Shown here in pieces: positions 8,386-17,147 of a stretch of DNA of 64,000 bases. This DNA is from PALSA-926 sp964476835 (GTDB taxonomy: Bacteria; Pseudomonadota; Alphaproteobacteria; Micavibrionales; UBA2020). Position 1 is the stretch's first letter; each line of letters starts with the position of its first letter. The stretch lies in assembly GCA_964476835.1 (NCBI GenBank), contig CAYZCE010000006.1, forward strand, positions 14,482 through 78,481. The letters run 5' to 3'. Below the pieces are notes generated by a model. It ran no database searches. It had not been told where the DNA came from and saw only the letters and a list, made by a program, of their open reading frames with translations. A program made the position numbers and the translations under genes.

Positions 8386-8961
8386 TTAAGGGTACGGCTT
8401 CGGGGTGATATTGCAGGCTGTTCCAGCGCCCACACGACATACATCACTCGTCCGAATGCATGTATTGCCGCAGGCTTTGCCGCTGTAGCACTGAGGGGAT
8501 CCAGAGAGATCTTGTGAGCAAAGTAGGGGGCTGTTGTATCCGCCACCTCCACCACCACGGCCATCTAGGCAATGCGTGTTAGAACAAGCAATTGCAGCGA
8601 CAGTAATAACTGCTGCGACACCTACGACCTTAGCTATGTCATTCGCCTGCTGCTCTTCTGCGGTTTTCTGATTACAAAAGTTGGAGATGTTTTTATAAGC
8701 GGTCTTTTCTGAGATTTTCTTCTTATTGACCTTGTCTTTTTGCCCCTTTAAGAAGGCCATCATATCAGAGGATGTTTTTGTGTAATATTTGTCGTTTTCC
8801 TCTTCAGGAACGGTCAGACTCTTTTTCGTGCAATCGTAGAACTTATTAAAGCGTGCGGTACCGTAGCCGCAGGCATCCATTTTCTTTTCGAAGGTGCCGT
8901 ACCTGCTGGCGCAAGCTGTCAGCAGAAAACATGCTAAAATAATGAGTAATTTAGTTTTCAC
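8386..8961 (-). CDS. Lipoprotein with glycine-rich segment
   Basis: 191 residues starting at a GTG (8961) that overlaps the end of the preceding gene by 11 bp. Lipobox LLTAC gives an acylated Cys near residue 17. A charged helical region (about 45-110) is followed by a hydrophobic segment (VVGVAAVITVAAIAC), a poly-Gly stretch and a cysteine-rich C-terminus (CSQDLSGSPQCYSGKACGN, CRVGAGTAC). No known function. It belongs to the co-oriented envelope-gene run. Confidence 0.65.
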   Translation of the reverse strand: MKTKLLIILACFLLTACASRYGTFEKKMDACGYGTARFNKFYDCTKKSLTVPEEENDKYYTKTSSDMMAFLKGQKDKVNKKKISEKTAYKNISNFCNQKTAEEQQANDIAKVVGVAAVITVAAIACSNTHCLDGRGGGGGGYNSPLLCSQDLSGSPQCYSGKACGNTCIRTSDVCRVGAGTACNITPKPYP

Positions 8962-9259
8962 GATGCAGCTTTCTATAGGTCTCTACCATCTCATCAGAGA
9001 CATCGCTTGGATAGCAAAGAGGGGAATACCCGCCGGGCTTAGAGTAGGCGCTCCTGAGGCCGCAACTGTGGCCCCTTCGGTCTGCATTATAAGGACAAGG
9101 ACAATTGCCCGGGTAGGAGGCAAGAGACTGACGAATAATCTCCTGTCTGATTTGGTCGTTCGTCAGTTCGTTTGCCGCATAGGTATTAGTGCTGAGAAAA
9201 ATAATTCCAGCACAAAAAGCACTCTGCAGTAGCCTCATTGATGCAAGCTTGCTCAACAT
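8951..9259 (-). CDS. Secreted CxCPY-motif protein
   Basis: 102 residues, signal peptide to about residue 29 (TYA), then a compact motif NCPCPYNADRRGHSCGLRSAYSKPGG followed by a single further Cys. A paralogue encoded at 31781-32059 shares CACPYNVDKAGRACGSKSSYS, so the family exists in both halves of the window. The function is unknown. An alternative start is the ATG at 9238. The start at 9259 lies 2 bp after the upstream stop, suggesting coupling. Confidence 0.65.
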   Translation of the reverse strand: MLSKLASMRLLQSAFCAGIIFLSTNTYAANELTNDQIRQEIIRQSLASYPGNCPCPYNADRRGHSCGLRSAYSKPGGYSPLCYPSDVSDEMVETYRKLHREN

Positions 9260-9261
9260 GC

Positions 9262-9561
9262 TTAACGACCGTAAGAGCCGTACGGAGAAGGGGTGTTGCT
9301 ACCATACGGGGATTGGGTACCGTAGGAGCCGTTACCGCCGCCGTAGTACGGTTGTTGCGGCTTGGTGCCTTCTTGGCCGGTGTAGGGGTTGGTATTGCCT
9401 TGTGTGGACCAGTTGTTGTTGGGATTGCCGTCGGGATCGGAGCGATAGTGTGGCTGGACGTAAGTGCCGTCTTTACGGTAGTAGCCATCAACGTGTACGT
9501 CTGCGAGAGAAGGTGTCACGAAAAGGCAGATGAAGGAGAGGGTGAGAAGGTACTTTTGCAT
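9262..9561 (-). CDS. Small secreted protein with YxRKDGTYVxPHxR motif
   Basis: 99 residues with signal peptide (cleavage near SLA-DV). The mature N-terminus DVHVDGYYRKDGTYVQPHYR, followed by DGNPNNNWSTQGNTNPYTGQ, is a very widespread motif of small bacterial exported proteins of unknown function. The tail is a low-complexity Gly/Tyr/Pro/Ser stretch. It is the first gene of the run 9561-4851 and has a purine-rich ribosome site (ggagatttcc). Confidence 0.75.
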   Translation of the reverse strand: MQKYLLTLSFICLFVTPSLADVHVDGYYRKDGTYVQPHYRSDPDGNPNNNWSTQGNTNPYTGQEGTKPQQPYYGGGNGSYGTQSPYGSNTPSPYGSYGR

Positions 9562-9843
9562 GGAAATCTCCGAGAGGGATGGTGGTTTTAGGTAAACTAA
9601 ACGCCAGGTGCATCGCTGTCAACCCATGGTTGTATGTGCGCGATTTTATTCACTTTCTAAAAGGTGCTCTTCAGTCAGCGGGATCGCGCCCATGCATCTG
9701 TTGGATAACATGCAGTGTGGAAATGATTATATGGTTATTGATCGCCAAGATTGTTCTTTATTTGTTCTCAATTTTGGGGTACATTAAAATGGGATTTAGT
9801 TTAGATTACATCTGCATATTGAATTGAAGGGATATGGCTATAG

Positions 9844-11565
9844 ATGAAATCTGCTCAGAGATATCAGGAGGTTTCTGACCAGAAAGCTGGTGGGGTAACC
9901 TACACTCCAAAAATGCTGGCAGATTTTGTTGCAGATCAAATCATTAGTGCAATGCCAGCCCTATCGCTCAAAAATCCTTTGCGGATTTTAGAACCCGCGA
10001 TTGGGGATGGAGAGCTTCTTATCAGCCTTCTTGAGAAACTTCACAGATGCGGCATCAAGAAAATTGAAGTACATGCCTTTGAAACAGATGAAGTTGCAGC
10101 TGATACAGCCTCCGCACGCCTTCATAAAAAATTTCCTCATGTAACATGCCAAATAACAAGGGGAGATTTTCTTGAATTTGTGCTCAGTAACATCAGTAAT
10201 GTCGGAGGGGTTTTTTCTGAAACCAAAATTAAAACCTATGACTTAATTATTGCCAATCCCCCATATGTCAGGACTCAGATTATGGGTGCAGAAAAATCTC
10301 AAGCTTTAGCTAAACAGTTTGGTTTGTCAGGCAGGGTTGATCTTTATCACGCCTTTCTAGTGGGGATGGCTCATGTTATGAGTCCCGGTGCTATTGCGGG
10401 AGTCATTGTTTCTAACCGTTTCATGACAACAAAGTCGGGGTCCTCGATCCGCCAATCTATCAAAGAAAACTTCTCCATACGCCATGTTTGGGATTTAGGA
10501 GATACAAAGATTTTCGACGCGGCTGTGTTGCCCGCCGTCCTTCTACTTGAAAAAAATAGCGTCAAAATAAATTCTTCACCTATGTTCACATCAATATACG
10601 AAACAAAAGAATCTGCTAATGATTATGCAGCCAATGCGATTGAAGCTCTCTCTAGAGAAGGGATTGTTGAGACTAAAGAAGGTCGACGATTTCATGTTAA
10701 AAAAGGCCAGTTAGATATTAATGATAATAATAACGAAGTTTGGCGTGTAACAAATTCGGAATCAGATACATGGTTTTCTCAGGTAGAAGCCCATACTTGG
10801 AAAACCTTTAAAGACATCGGAAAAATTCGTGTGGGCGTTAAAACATGTGCCGATAAGGTTTTTATAAGAGCAGATTGGGACTCATTACCAGAGAAAGAAA
10901 GGCCTGAGCTACTGAAGCCTTTGATAACTCATCACGTATCTAGATCATTCCGTGCGATTAGAAGCAATAATGAGAAGAAAATATTATATCCTCATATCTG
11001 TGAAAATGGACAGCGGTCGCCTGTAGATATAAAAAAATATCCAAAGGCCAAAAAATACCTCGAGAAAAATCGCGAAATTCTGGAAGCCAGAAAGTATGTG
11101 ATCGAAGCTGGGCGCGAATGGTATGAACTGTGGGTTCCACAAGACCCTGATGGCTGGAGTGCGCCCAAACTTGTGTTCCGCGACATATCTGAAAAACCTC
11201 TTTTCTGGATTGACGCCGATGGCGGCATTGTCAACGGTGACTGCTACTGGCTAACCTGCACAAAAGAAAAAGAAGCGGATTTACTTTGGTTGGCAGCTGC
11301 TGTTGCTAACTCTACCTTTATAGAATCTTTCTATGACCGCCGCTTTAATAATAAACTTTATGCAGGACGCAGACGATTTATCACACAGTATGTCGATCAA
11401 TTTCCTATTCCTGATCCATGCACATCTCTGGCTAAAGAAATTATAGCCCTAGCAAAGCAGATATTTACATTACTTGAAGATGGAAATGCAGATCAACAGA
11501 TCGCTCGTATTGACACTCTAGTCTGGAACGCGTTCGGTTTCCGTCTCAAAAAATCCAGAGGGTAA
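9844..11565 (+). CDS. Type II N6-adenine DNA methyltransferase (Eco57I/TaqI-like)
   Basis: 573-residue methylase. The N-terminal catalytic domain has GGVTYTPKMLADFVAD (motif X-like), LEPAIGDGELL (SAM binding) and the catalytic NPPY (IIANPPYVRTQ), the order of gamma-class adenine methylases. The C-terminal half (about 310-560) resembles the TaqI/Eco57I target-recognition domain (KIRVGVKTCADKVFI; RRFNNKLYAGRRRFITQY). It should protect host DNA against the endonuclease encoded convergently, whose 3' end overlaps by 48 bp. Codon use is AT-rich like the island. Confidence 0.87.
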   Translation: MKSAQRYQEVSDQKAGGVTYTPKMLADFVADQIISAMPALSLKNPLRILEPAIGDGELLISLLEKLHRCGIKKIEVHAFETDEVAADTASARLHKKFPHVTCQITRGDFLEFVLSNISNVGGVFSETKIKTYDLIIANPPYVRTQIMGAEKSQALAKQFGLSGRVDLYHAFLVGMAHVMSPGAIAGVIVSNRFMTTKSGSSIRQSIKENFSIRHVWDLGDTKIFDAAVLPAVLLLEKNSVKINSSPMFTSIYETKESANDYAANAIEALSREGIVETKEGRRFHVKKGQLDINDNNNEVWRVTNSESDTWFSQVEAHTWKTFKDIGKIRVGVKTCADKVFIRADWDSLPEKERPELLKPLITHHVSRSFRAIRSNNEKKILYPHICENGQRSPVDIKKYPKAKKYLEKNREILEARKYVIEAGREWYELWVPQDPDGWSAPKLVFRDISEKPLFWIDADGGIVNGDCYWLTCTKEKEADLLWLAAAVANSTFIESFYDRRFNNKLYAGRRRFITQYVDQFPIPDPCTSLAKEIIALAKQIFTLLEDGNADQQIARIDTLVWNAFGFRLKKSRG

Positions 11566-12609
11566 TGGAATTTGTAGTTTCTTATTCAAAACTTTTCCCT
11601 GAAACTGTGTAAACCTGTTAAGGAAATCTTCGCCCGTTGTTAAAAACAGGTGTGTCAGGTGGACATACTTATCTTTGATGCTGGCATAAAAGACGGCATA
11701 CCGTATGTCGCAATGACGTATTTTCTTTCTCTGAATCTGAGGAATATCCAACGGATCGGTACTGTTTGGTAGGACAAGGCCCAGGTCAATGGTCGGAGAT
11801 GTTTGCAATTTAACTTCCAGCAGTTGATGACGTATATCGGGGAACTGACCACCGTCCTGATAATTAGAATAACCTAACGTCTTACATACCAACTTATGAA
11901 GCTCTGCTCCGCGATTTCTTTCTTGATCGTGGCCGATGTCCAAGAATTTTTGACCAATCAACGCCGAAAGCTTAGGAAATAGAGATTCAATGGAAATAAT
12001 CTGGTTTTCTGCCGGGTAGTTAATTGGTGTTGTTTTCGAAGAAATGGCAATGGTGTTCGTGACAAATGGTTGCAGCAGCTTTGAATCCTTAGGGGAAATC
12101 AATTCTACTGTCCTGTCTCCAACCAAACAACGCGCCTGATATTTCTGGGTAAGTGTTCCTGTAGTATCAAGCTCCGCCAGTGTATCGCCAGTGACAACCT
12201 TGACCTTGGTAATAATATCATCTGCGGAAATACGTATCAGAACATATCTGCGTGCTGGAGACAGTTCCTCATTCCAAACCTGAAGGTTATTATTCTTCTG
12301 CCCGTAAGTATCAAAATTCTGTCCCGGAAAACGAGGTTTTGTTTTCGAGAAGGATTTCGGGACGGGGTAGCCTAGAAGGCGACAGACATTTTCTTTGATA
12401 ACTTTTGAGCGAGTACGAAGGGGCAACCCAGCAAGAGAAATATCACGAAGTCCGGTATCAAGAATTAATTCAAGATCAGAAGAGGGAACCCATAATTTCT
12501 CATCGCCAACTTCTATCAGATCGTAAATACTCAAGCCACTGCGCTGAATATTATCAACATAACTTTGTGCCCGAGATGTCAGTTTTCGAATCGGTGTTGT
12601 GTTTGTCAT
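11518..12609 (-). CDS. Type II restriction endonuclease (PD-(D/E)XK)
   Basis: 363 residues. The C-terminal half has a PD-(D/E)XK catalytic pattern: a helix GAELHKLVCKTLGY, then FPDIRHQLLEVKLQTSPTIDLG with Asp and Glu-x-Lys spaced as in restriction enzymes. The N-terminal half has no recognised domain. The adjacent convergent adenine methylase supports a restriction role. The tail-to-tail overlap (11518-11565) means neither gene can lose its end without damaging the other. The recognition sequence cannot be inferred. Confidence 0.72.
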   Translation of the reverse strand: MTNTTPIRKLTSRAQSYVDNIQRSGLSIYDLIEVGDEKLWVPSSDLELILDTGLRDISLAGLPLRTRSKVIKENVCRLLGYPVPKSFSKTKPRFPGQNFDTYGQKNNNLQVWNEELSPARRYVLIRISADDIITKVKVVTGDTLAELDTTGTLTQKYQARCLVGDRTVELISPKDSKLLQPFVTNTIAISSKTTPINYPAENQIISIESLFPKLSALIGQKFLDIGHDQERNRGAELHKLVCKTLGYSNYQDGGQFPDIRHQLLEVKLQTSPTIDLGLVLPNSTDPLDIPQIQRKKIRHCDIRYAVFYASIKDKYVHLTHLFLTTGEDFLNRFTQFQGKVLNKKLQIPLPSGFFETETERVPD

Positions 12610-12729
12610 GATAGAGAATCAGCGAGGAGTTTAACTCCACCTATTCTGCCTATAAAATCGGGCAAATAATAGCCCTCTCATGTAGCTTTGAGAGCCTAGC
12701 AAAAGAGAGCTCGTGAATGTAGGCGAACA

Positions 12730-13857
12730 TTATTTTAGGAGCCGTACTATTTCAGCTAATAACGTGTCTACCCCATTTGAGAAATCGACTTGCGTGAGAT
12801 TGGGTAATATCTCTGACGATCTAATTTGTGTGTGTAAATAACTATCCGCGATTTTACGTGAGGAGTTATCTAGATGCTGCATGTGATCTTTAAAAGATTT
12901 ACCTCCGCCGCTATAATTATTCGCAACCTCTGAAAAGTTCTTCATACCAAAGATCGGAGGGGTGTGGTCAAGCATTGCTCTTGTAAGCATTATCATTGAT
13001 AAGTAGCACTCTCCCTCAAGGCTAGTGTTTAATTCTTCAGCTATTCTTATCAATTTGGTTACATCGAATTTTGAATTAGAAATAGATTTTAATTCTTTAA
13101 TTCGTTCGTGATTAACGTAAGTTCTAGCTTTCGGATTAATTTTTAGATTTTGTTTTTCTGAGGAGGCAGCTGCACGAGTACGCACGCGACGATTTATGTG
13201 AGATATAGCTGAATTTAAATGGCGTGCCAGTTCTTGACAATAACCGCCGGGCTTTCGAAAGCTATGAATTTCGGCTACCACATTTTGATGTGGAGCAAGT
13301 TGCATTCCTTGATGCGCGGCTCTTTCATCTCTCGTAACTTTATTATTCGGCATCATCTCTCTTTTCAATTCCCGATACGTGGGGATAAGAAGAGCTTCAA
13401 TATCTGATTTTATTTTCTCTAGGTGTTCATCTTTAGCTTCCCTTAAAATACTTGTTAGCACAGATAGAGCTTCTGTTTTTTGTGTCTCAAACTCTTCGCG
13501 CGACTCTTCGCTGAGCGTTTGGGCCTTAATCCATTCTTCAGGCAGAAGATCTTTTTTTATAACCGCAACAATATCATCGGGGTTCATCTCACGCCAATCG
13601 CCCTGCGTCTCACTGGAGTAGGCATCCTTTAAACCCCAGGTAGCGTCAAATCTAGCGGCTTGAGGCGGTTTTTCTAGACGGAGATAATATACGTTTGCGT
13701 GATAACCGATATTTGATTGCGACCATGCGCTATGAAGCTCTAATGCAGTTGCATTCGCTGCGTCCAATTTTGTCGCGAGATTATCTTGGTCAAGCTTTTT
13801 AGATGTATCTAACAAGGTCTGACGTATATTCGACAATTCTAGTAAGTCTTCCTCCAC
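12730..13857 (-). CDS. Hypothetical protein, possibly defence-associated
   Basis: 375 residues starting at a GTG (13857) 5 bp after a GAGG ribosome site. It is largely alpha-helical and charged. The most distinctive part is C-terminal (about 285-350): MLTRAMLDHTPPIFG, then a glycine-rich NNYSGGGKSFKDHMQHL and SRKIADSYLHTQIR, a pattern I associate with uncharacterised proteins in restriction and defence loci. No nuclease or ATPase motif is seen. Its position next to a restriction-modification pair is the only functional hint. Confidence 0.55.
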   Translation of the reverse strand: MEEDLLELSNIRQTLLDTSKKLDQDNLATKLDAANATALELHSAWSQSNIGYHANVYYLRLEKPPQAARFDATWGLKDAYSSETQGDWREMNPDDIVAVIKKDLLPEEWIKAQTLSEESREEFETQKTEALSVLTSILREAKDEHLEKIKSDIEALLIPTYRELKREMMPNNKVTRDERAAHQGMQLAPHQNVVAEIHSFRKPGGYCQELARHLNSAISHINRRVRTRAAASSEKQNLKINPKARTYVNHERIKELKSISNSKFDVTKLIRIAEELNTSLEGECYLSMIMLTRAMLDHTPPIFGMKNFSEVANNYSGGGKSFKDHMQHLDNSSRKIADSYLHTQIRSSEILPNLTQVDFSNGVDTLLAEIVRLLK

Positions 13858-14040
13858 GTATTCCTCTAATGCATTGAGTTTTATGTCTTATAAACCCTTC
13901 TTTTGACTAGGAAAAGGGGCTATACAAGTCAGGATTGAATATAGTTTGGAAAATCGTTTTGTTTCAGGTGGTTGTGTGAGAGGGCGGTTTTCCGCAATTT
14001 GGCGTTATCAAGCTTCATTTTAATTCAGGGGGCATTGCAG

Positions 14041-14074
14041 CGTCATTCGGTTTGCTTTAGCAAACCGAATGACG
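14041..14074. other. Perfect 15-bp hairpin, function unknown
   Basis: Arms 14041-14055 and 14060-14074 are perfectly complementary around a 4-base loop (TTTA). There is no U-run on either side, so it is unlikely to be a terminator. It lies between divergent genes (GTG at 13857, fic at 14230), upstream of the fic operator array. Confidence 0.6.
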
Positions 14075-14130
14075 CTCATATACCATATTTATTGATAAAA
14101 ATCAATACCATATATTCTTTTTCATTTGTA

Positions 14131-14229
14131 AATGCGGAGAATAACCCCTTTAATCTCCGCATCTTATGCGGAGATTAAGCTAGTCTATGCGGAGAATATG
14201 GGCTATAATCTCCGCATGAGGTGCGGAGA
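14131..14229 (+). promoter_or_regulatory. Six-copy TGCGGAGA operator array over the fic start
   Basis: The 8-mer TGCGGAGA or its complement occurs at 14133-14140, 14154-14161 (reverse), 14167-14174, 14188-14195, 14209-14216 (reverse) and 14222-14229. Copies 2 and 3 form a perfect 13-bp inverted repeat around CTT, and the last copy abuts the ATG of fic. This is a likely binding region for a regulator, plausibly the C-terminal HTH of the Fic protein itself. Confidence 0.7.
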
Positions 14230-15333
14230 ATGGTAACTTATATTTATCAGCTAAAAGCTTGGCCGGACTTTTCTTGGGATCAAGAAGAGCTCAGTGAGCT
14301 TTTGGCTTGCGTGCGCCATCGGCAAGGCCGTTTATTAGGGCGTATGGAAGCCCTTGGTTTCCATTTGCAAGAAGAGGCTGTATTAGCGACTCTTACCCAA
14401 GACGTCTTAAAATCAAGTGAAATCGAAGGGGAGATACTGGATCGAGATCAGGTACGCTCTTCGATCGCGCGGCGGTTAGGTATGGAGATTGCGGGTATAG
14501 TTCCCGCAGAGCGTCATGTCGAAGGTGTTGTTGATATGGCGCTTGATGCAACACAGGATTTTAAGAAACCTCTCACGGCAGACAGGCTCAAAGACTGGCA
14601 TGCGGCGCTTTTTCCCACTGGACGTAGTGGCATGCATAAGATTGATGTAGGAACCTGGCGGCGAGATAGAGATGGGCCGATGCAGGTTGTTTCGGGCCCC
14701 ATAGAGAAAGAACGTGTACACTATGAGGCTCCAGCAGCGAAGCTTCTTAATAGCGAGATGAAGAAGTTCATCACGTGGGCCAACTTAGAGGATAAGACGG
14801 ACCCTGTTTTAAGGGCTGCATTGGCACATCTCTGGTTTGTAACAATTCACCCATTTGATGATGGTAACGGCCGCATTGCACGTGCCGTGGCTGACTGGGC
14901 CCTGGCACGCTCAGAAAGTAGTGCACAGCGGTTTTATAGCATGTCCTCTCAAATTCGGACTGAGCGAAAAGAGTATTACGATATTCTTGAGAAAACCCAG
15001 AAGGGAAAGCTTGATGTCACGCAATGGATGATTTGGTTTCTGGGGTGTTTGAATAGAGCCTTTGATGGAACAGAAGTTATTTTATCTTCGGTATTGAGAA
15101 AAGAGCAGTTTTGGAAGACGCCTGAAACAGGCTCGATAAATGATCGACAAAAATTGATGATCAATAAACTGCTAGATGGTTTCGAAGGTAAACTGACGTC
15201 ATCTAAGTGGGCTACTATTGCTAAATGTTCTCAGGATACAGCTCATCGGGATATTCAAGGTCTTATTGAGAAGGGTATGCTGATAAAAGATACAAGCGGT
15301 GGTAGAAGTACGAGTTATTTATTAAAAGAATAA
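14230..15333 (+). CDS. Fic family protein (AMP transferase) with C-terminal wHTH
   Basis: 367-residue Fic protein of the DUF4172-Fic-wHTH type. The N-terminus (MVTYIYQLKAWPDFSWD) is typical of DUF4172. An inhibitory helix-like motif SSEIEGE (S/T-x-x-x-E-G) lies near residue 65, and the Fic core HPFDDGNGRIAR carries the catalytic His and nucleotide-binding residues. The C-terminal winged helix (SSKWATIAKCSQDTAHRDIQGL) suggests DNA binding. Fic enzymes transfer AMP or other groups to protein hydroxyls. The ATG at 14230 fits family N-termini; the GTG at 14221 is an alternative. No spaced ribosome site is visible because an operator copy directly abuts the start, so leaderless translation is possible. 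Confidence 0.87.
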   Translation: MVTYIYQLKAWPDFSWDQEELSELLACVRHRQGRLLGRMEALGFHLQEEAVLATLTQDVLKSSEIEGEILDRDQVRSSIARRLGMEIAGIVPAERHVEGVVDMALDATQDFKKPLTADRLKDWHAALFPTGRSGMHKIDVGTWRRDRDGPMQVVSGPIEKERVHYEAPAAKLLNSEMKKFITWANLEDKTDPVLRAALAHLWFVTIHPFDDGNGRIARAVADWALARSESSAQRFYSMSSQIRTERKEYYDILEKTQKGKLDVTQWMIWFLGCLNRAFDGTEVILSSVLRKEQFWKTPETGSINDRQKLMINKLLDGFEGKLTSSKWATIAKCSQDTAHRDIQGLIEKGMLIKDTSGGRSTSYLLKE

Positions 15334-15386
15334 ACTTCTTTGTTTGTGGCCTCTCAACAGGGCAAAAATCAGGATAAAGATAATCT

Positions 15387-16358
15387 ATGAATGCGCCATT
15401 GCAAAAGTTTCTTGAAGATTTGTGGCAACAAGAACGGCTTGTAAAATTGGGTGCTAATTGGCGAGGGAGGTCAATTGAAGATTTAAACCAAGTGCGTATT
15501 AAAACTAACCCGATAACAAAATTGCCGGCCTTAGATTTGTGGCTGGAAATATTTGATGAATTTTTCCGATGGGCTGCAGAGTTTACCAATGTTCTTTGCA
15601 AAGCGGCAGTTGAATACCGAGATGATGATAAGTTTAAAGGTGAAAAAATTAGAGTTTTCTACTTACTTTTCAGCCAACTTGTTTCGGATATGGCGGCAAT
15701 TAGAACTTTGACTGATTCAGGGCTAGATGTTCAAGCAAAGAAAATACTTAGAAGTTTTAAAGAGTATTGTGATGTGGTCGTATTATTTTGCTTTAGGCCG
15801 GAGTTTATACCAGAGTTTAATGAAACAGAGGATATTTCATCTAGCAATAAGTTTTGGCATAAGCATATTTCCAAGGGAAAGTTACGTAAGCTACTTCAGA
15901 AGGAAAAATTCAAGGATATAGAAGCTGCCAACGCCCATGCTTTATATGAGAAGGAGGAAGAGGATATTCTTTCCTCCTCTATACACCCATCGCTTGCTGC
16001 TTGTATCGCAGCCTGTATGCCAGGGCTAGCTGATGAGAATAGATTAGAAGAATATTTCTCCCCGTTTGAAGCTATGGGTTTGAGGAGTCTTCTTTCTATT
16101 AGAACATTAGAATATGCGGTTTCTTCTTTCTCGGAAATGATAGAAATCCTGGTATGTTTGTTGTTTCTTAGTCCTGAAAATGAGCGGCTATTTAATTTAG
16201 ATCCAAAAAACAAGCATCATGGTTACATCGTGTTTGGTTTTGATGTTTTATTCAGTTTGAAGCAGCACATTGATGGCCATTTATATGAAGCTAGCAAAAA
16301 CAAAGATTTAACTCACGGCGCTATCTTGAAATGTTTTGACGGGGTTGTTGTTCGTTGA
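15387..16358 (+). CDS. Hypothetical protein
   Basis: 323 residues, alpha-helical, no signal peptide or membrane segment. Features include an N-terminal WLEIFDEFFRWAAEFTNVL helix, a central DMAAIRTLTDSGLDVQAKKILRS helix pair and a C-terminal FSLKQHIDGHLYEASK. The helical pattern recalls DUF5677-like proteins, but I cannot confirm the family. It starts 53 bp after fic on the same strand and may be co-transcribed. Strongly AT-rich. Confidence 0.55.
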   Translation: MNAPLQKFLEDLWQQERLVKLGANWRGRSIEDLNQVRIKTNPITKLPALDLWLEIFDEFFRWAAEFTNVLCKAAVEYRDDDKFKGEKIRVFYLLFSQLVSDMAAIRTLTDSGLDVQAKKILRSFKEYCDVVVLFCFRPEFIPEFNETEDISSSNKFWHKHISKGKLRKLLQKEKFKDIEAANAHALYEKEEEDILSSSIHPSLAACIAACMPGLADENRLEEYFSPFEAMGLRSLLSIRTLEYAVSSFSEMIEILVCLLFLSPENERLFNLDPKNKHHGYIVFGFDVLFSLKQHIDGHLYEASKNKDLTHGAILKCFDGVVVR

Positions 16359-16540
16359 TTCTTTGCAACATGACAAAATTTTAACGGCCTATAAATTCTA
16401 TAATTTTTTTATCAGGCGGGTTGGAGCATTTTCCACACTTTGGCGTTATTACGCGAAAGTCTTTACCGCCTTACTACAGGGGAAAAATACGCACCGATTT
16501 CGGGTCGCTCCAAGGGCCAATAGAAGTCAGGTCGCTAGTT

Positions 16541-16969
16541 CTAATCTTCTGTTTCTTCCTTTTGCGGCAAGCTTTCTTGGGACAACGATTTCTTCGATAT
16601 ATTCGCCATCGTCATAAACTCTTCCTGCTCTTGCGGCGTGAGCTTGTCCCATTCTTCCAGTAAGGTGAAGGTGCGTCGCCGGCACCCTGTATATTCGCCA
16701 TCCGCCATCCCGGATTTTGCCGTCGGCTCTTGCGTATATACAGGGGGAGACTTAGGACCTTCGCCGTCGGCGAGCCACTCTGTGGTGGTTTTCAGGACCT
16801 TGGCGATCGTGTGCAAATGCTTGGTCGTCCCGCGTGCCATGATCTGCGAAACGGCAGATTGCGTGATGCGGCATGCTGTGGCGACATCTTCTTGGGTTAT
16901 ACCGAGGTCACTAAATCGTTCTTGGATTCTTGTTCCCAGTGGAGACAGCAATTTGGTTCTTTTATACAT
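16541..16969 (-). CDS. XRE-family repressor-like HTH protein
   Basis: 142-residue protein with an N-terminal helix-turn-helix (IQERFSDLGITQEDVATACR, then TQSAVSQIMARGTTKHLHTIAKVLKTTTEWLADGEG) closely resembling phage CI/XRE repressors. The C-terminal part (about 100-142) is acidic with no LexA-type protease motif. The gene is divergent from the cyclase gene across a 178-bp AT-rich interval with palindromic operator-like sequences, so it probably represses itself and perhaps the cyclase gene. It may also be a relic of a phage control region. Confidence 0.78.
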   Translation of the reverse strand: MYKRTKLLSPLGTRIQERFSDLGITQEDVATACRITQSAVSQIMARGTTKHLHTIAKVLKTTTEWLADGEGPKSPPVYTQEPTAKSGMADGEYTGCRRRTFTLLEEWDKLTPQEQEEFMTMANISKKSLSQESLPQKEETED

Positions 16970-17002
16970 GTGTTTATTTTTATAATAAGCTTTACAGAAA
17001 AA

Positions 17003-17039
17003 TCTATTAGAAAAATTATATTATTATTAGAAAACTAAT
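17003..17039. promoter_or_regulatory. Candidate operator between HTH gene and cyclase gene
   Basis: The palindrome ATTAG-AAAA-CTAAT (17026-17039) and a nearby half-site ATTAGAAAA lie in the AT-rich divergent interval 16970-17147. Position and symmetry suit binding by the HTH protein encoded at 16541-16969. Confidence 0.4.
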
Positions 17040-17147
17040 ATTTATTCTTTTTCCACAAGCACATAGGCTTAATTTTCTGCGCGAATCGACTTTTAGAACC
17101 TGCATTACTAAAACTGAACCCTATATGGATTTTTGGTTTATTGCCTG

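Noticed and set aside
9579..9827. Plus-strand frame of 82 residues before the methylase
   Set aside because: No ribosome site and no family; probably the promoter region of the divergent units.
16515..16550. GGTCGCTAGTTCTAATCTTCTG resembles a tRNA T-arm
   Set aside because: The stem does not pair and no acceptor or anticodon arm is present. Part of it lies inside the HTH gene.
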